A stretch of 64,000 nt of DNA from Ahrensia kielensis DSM 5890 (GTDB lineage: Bacteria; Pseudomonadota; Alphaproteobacteria; Rhizobiales; Rhizobiaceae), in contig NZ_KB894528.1 in NCBI RefSeq assembly GCF_000374465.1, forward strand, positions 1,043,127 through 1,107,126. Direction: 5' to 3'. Within the stretch, counting starts at the first letter, position 1. Every line of letters starts with the position of its first letter. The notes under the pieces were generated by a model, which saw only the letters and a list, made by a program, of their open reading frames with translations, was not told where the DNA came from and searched no databases. The translations under genes were made by a program, and so were the position numbers. Below, piece after piece: positions 61,882-64,000 of this stretch.

Positions 61882-62993
61882 CGCTTGCCGAACGTTTTGC
61901 GCTTTCCAAATGTAGCGGCCCCATGGGTTTCACGCGGTCCCATGCGGCGATCTTGAACCCGTGGAAGTACAGTTGGTTCTTGCGCTTCCTGCATTCGTTC
62001 ACGCAGTGCATTTAAGATCGCCAGATCAATCGGATCATCTTTATTCAACTCGCCAAGAGCGCGCTCTTCTATATCATTTTCAAGCACATCCTCTTTCAAG
62101 ATGGAGTGCAAACCACCCTTGATGCCATATTTAGGCACATTGCGCGGCACCAACATGAAAGCGCCCATCGGGTTTGCAGGTTCCGGCGGCTGATGAAACA
62201 CTTCGATAATTTCACCTTCTGCAACACCAAAAGGAGCACCATTTGCAGGAACCGCATCCGCTTTGATAGCCATATCGATAAACTGAATGGAACGCTTGAT
62301 CATCCACTCATATGAAACATTGGCTTCTTTGAAAATAACCGGCTTTGGCAGCAAATATTGCGAACCATTCGCCACCATTCCAACCGGCCCTTGATCATTA
62401 ATATAGCCGTCGCTTGAATAAAGATAAGGGCGGATGAAAAAGCTAGTCAGGGAAGCCTCACTGCCTGCCTGTTCAAAAGCTTGCGGCGAAACCAGATAAT
62501 CGCTTGGCAGCCAGTGGAAAGCCGCCGCCTGATTGTTGCGATGCATGACATCTGCAATCCGGTAGGCAAGCGTCATAGCGCGCAATGAATCTTGTGTTGA
62601 AACAAAATTCTCAGACGTCTCATCGTCAAGATTTGGCACAATATCATAATCATGCAAAGCAAGGTTACGCGCAATCTTCACAAAGCTATGAGCGCTGTGG
62701 TTAGCGACACGCTGCTCCGCATCCGGCATCATCATTTTTGTAATAGGTTGCGGAAGACACCCACCGAAGCCTTCAATCGGCAACGGCTTATTCTCTTGAA
62801 TAATCGTAATCCGGTAATCACCAACAGTAAAAACGGGCGGCTGGCCCAATTCGGAAATCATATGGCAATCGCCGCGACAACCAAGTAACGCCGCTAAATT
62901 CGCGATATGTGCTGTGATTTTTTCAGACGCCAATGGCGAGAAGCGGGTGTGCAACAACACACATTCGATCGAACTAATAGGTTGGATTTCCAT
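61878..62993 (-). CDS. Unrecognised 371-residue protein in the cob region
   Basis: A soluble protein with no signal peptide or membrane segment. Features include a Cys pair in 'LLGCRGDCHMI', 'GDYRITIIQENKPLP', 'NHSAHSFVKIARNLALHDYD' and 'AAAFHWLPSDYLVSPQAFEQ', and a basic C-terminus (KRKTFGKR). The beta-rich N-terminal half and 'NHSAH' recall DUF4261-like proteins, but I cannot confirm this. It lies downstream of cobO with a roughly 100-base AT-rich gap on the same strand, and converges with the TSUP gene. A link to B12 metabolism is only positional. Confidence 0.65.
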   Translation of the reverse strand: MEIQPISSIECVLLHTRFSPLASEKITAHIANLAALLGCRGDCHMISELGQPPVFTVGDYRITIIQENKPLPIEGFGGCLPQPITKMMMPDAEQRVANHSAHSFVKIARNLALHDYDIVPNLDDETSENFVSTQDSLRAMTLAYRIADVMHRNNQAAAFHWLPSDYLVSPQAFEQAGSEASLTSFFIRPYLYSSDGYINDQGPVGMVANGSQYLLPKPVIFKEANVSYEWMIKRSIQFIDMAIKADAVPANGAPFGVAEGEIIEVFHQPPEPANPMGAFMLVPRNVPKYGIKGGLHSILKEDVLENDIEERALGELNKDDPIDLAILNALRERMQEAQEPTVLPRVQDRRMGPRETHGAATFGKRKTFGKR

Positions 62994-63091
62994 TTACTTC
63001 CCCCGCGTTCTGCAGAGGAAGTTTAAAATGGGAATATTAAGAATTACAAAATTTAAACAGTAATATTAAAACTGATCACCATAGATTTTGC

Positions 63092-63721
63092 TTACCATTC
63101 CACGCCGATTTGCGCTTTAATACCACTGCGGAAAGGATGCTTGATCAGCTCCATTTCCGTTACAAGATCGGCCGCTTCAATCAATTCTTCTTTTGCATTA
63201 CGGCCAGTTAGAACCACATGCGTCATATGAGGTTTGTGCTCATTCAAGAAACTAACGACTTCATTGATGTCGATGTAATCATAGCGAATAGCAATGTTGA
63301 TTTCATCGAGCAAAACCATGTGATTGCTCTCGTCTAAAATCTCTTCTTTGGCCTTTGCCCACGCTGCTTGGGCCATTTCGATATCGCGTGATTTGTCCTG
63401 TGTTTCCCAAGTAAAGCCTTCGCCCATCGTATGAAAACCACAAACATCTCCAAACTTGGCCAGAATGAGATCGCGCTCGCCGGTGGACATGCCGCCCTTG
63501 ATAAACTGAACAACGCAGCATTTTCGCCCATGCGCAATATTGCGGAAAATCATACCAAATGCCGCTGTGGATTTGCCTTTTCCTTTGCCCGTATGAACAA
63601 TGACAAGGCCTTTTTCATCGGTCTTGGTTGCCATGATTTTATCGCGCGCAGCTTTTTTCTTCGCCATTTTCGCGTTGTGTTTTGCAACATCGTCAACCAC
63701 AGGCTTTTGTTCTTCACTCAT
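63092..63721 (-). CDS. cobO: Cob(I)yrinic acid a,c-diamide adenosyltransferase (CobO)
   Basis: 209 residues of the CobA/CobO/BtuR family. The ATP-binding P-loop is 'VIVHTGKGKGKSTAAFGMIF', with 'VQFIKGGMSTGERDLI', 'EGFTWETQDKSRDIEMAQAA' and 'LLDEINIAIRYDYI' as further family segments. It adds the adenosyl group to corrinoid Co(I). ATG 63721 follows GGAG and overlaps the region of the cobN stop, so it is coupled to cobN. Confidence 0.95.
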   Translation of the reverse strand: MSEEQKPVVDDVAKHNAKMAKKKAARDKIMATKTDEKGLVIVHTGKGKGKSTAAFGMIFRNIAHGRKCCVVQFIKGGMSTGERDLILAKFGDVCGFHTMGEGFTWETQDKSRDIEMAQAAWAKAKEEILDESNHMVLLDEINIAIRYDYIDINEVVSFLNEHKPHMTHVVLTGRNAKEELIEAADLVTEMELIKHPFRSGIKAQIGVEW

Positions 63722-63722
63722 A

Positions 63723-64000
63723 TCAAGCTCCAACTATCTCATCTAAATCAAATTTGGCTGAATTGCTGCGCGGCGTCCATAGACCGCGCTCTATTGCTTC
63801 ATTCAGCCGGTCGGCCATTTCACGCAGCGCATCAGGGTTTTTTGCTTCCATAAATTCACGAACAGCATCATCTACCAGAAACGCATTGTAAACAGCATCA
63901 AAATGGTGGTCTTTCACCGCGCCCGTTGTCGCAGCAAAAGCAAACATGTAATCCACTGTTGCCGCCATCTCGAATGCGCCCTTATAACCATGACGCATCA
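63723..64000 (-). CDS. cobN: Cobaltochelatase subunit CobN, C-terminal end (start outside window)
   Basis: The last 92 or so codons of a large gene that runs off the right edge. The sequence 'RHGYKGAFEMAATVDYMFAF' followed by 'NPDALREMADRLNEAIERGL' and 'LWTPRS' is the conserved C-terminus of CobN, the magnesium-chelatase-H-like subunit of the ATP-dependent late cobalt chelatase CobNST. It marks the oxygen-dependent route, in which cobalt is added to hydrogenobyrinate diamide. cobS and cobT are not in the window. Confidence 0.9.
   Translation of the reverse strand, partial: MRHGYKGAFEMAATVDYMFAFAATTGAVKDHHFDAVYNAFLVDDAVREFMEAKNPDALREMADRLNEAIERGLWTPRSNSAKFDLDEIVGA

Noticed and set aside
1-64000. 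Mobile element or genomic island boundary
   Set aside because: No transposase, integrase, terminal repeat or tRNA was found, and composition looks even by eye.

Overview
The window looks like chromosomal DNA of an alphaproteobacterium of the order Hyphomicrobiales (Rhizobiales), probably free-living or marine. The evidence is gene content: a RirA-type iron regulator, the AcpXL/LpxXL very-long-chain lipid A cluster typical of rhizobia and relatives, a fused allantoinase/OHCU decarboxylase, and a large B12 cluster. Base composition is moderate and looks uniform by eye. I see no rRNA, tRNA, insertion sequence, phage gene or CRISPR array. No gene-free stretch exceeds about 220 bases. Genus cannot be fixed from the sequence.

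Layout. (1) 1-6620: the tail of a taurine/sulfonate-type ABC transporter whose permease carries an unusual periplasmic insert, then a three-gene molybdenum enzyme best explained as the membrane-bound sulfite dehydrogenase SoeABC. (2) 6615-14460: a purine (urate) catabolic island with PuuD, HIU hydrolase, allantoinase-OHCU decarboxylase fusion, ureidoglycine aminohydrolase, ureidoglycolate lyase, an NCS2 purine permease, a LysR regulator and a DUF1989 protein. No allantoate-cleaving enzyme is present. (3) 14616-26584: mixed metabolism with MmsA, cytochrome c, an ACT protein, PcaD, a CobW-family metal GTPase coupled to a WD40 protein, a creatininase homologue, small envelope proteins, a DUF3995 gene broken by one in-frame stop, a Bcr-type exporter, and a metallo-beta-lactamase-fold protein coupled to glycerol kinase. 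(4) 26766-30141: rirA, a divergent ferric-iron binding protein with a candidate iron-responsive operator, and the cognate permease in convergent orientation; no ATPase gene is seen. (5) 30283-32753: aldose epimerase and semialdehyde dehydrogenase. (6) 32974-37826: the lipid A long-chain cluster acpXL, two ketosynthases (one with no cysteine at all), a zinc-type dehydrogenase and lpxXL; the usual dehydratase fabZXL is absent. (7) 37871-40075: L,D-transpeptidase, M20 peptidase and a small membrane protein. (8) 40230-45231: a dipeptide-type ABC importer with a hairpin and possible leader peptide after the binding-protein gene, and an apparent frameshift at the start of the second permease. (9) 45217-64000: cobalamin biosynthesis.

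The cobalamin region holds cobA, cobB, cobC, cobD, cbiD, cobK, cobM, a cbiG-cobJ fusion, cobI, cobL, a cobH fusion, long cbiX, cobO and the end of cobN. It mixes enzymes of the aerobic route (CobK, CobO, CobN) with enzymes typical of the anaerobic route (CbiX, CbiD, CbiG), and cobG and cobF are not in the window. Interspersed are a MuiA-type protein, a tiny membrane protein preceded by a structured untranslated region, a TerB-like protein, a TSUP-family permease and a 371-residue protein I do not recognise.

The items most worth follow-up are the Ig-like insert in the ABC permease, the cysteine-free ketosynthase with missing fabZ, the CobH fusion with a conserved-looking N-terminal domain, the structured leader before cbiX, the mixed cobalt-insertion logic, the dppC frameshift and the DUF3995 nonsense codon.
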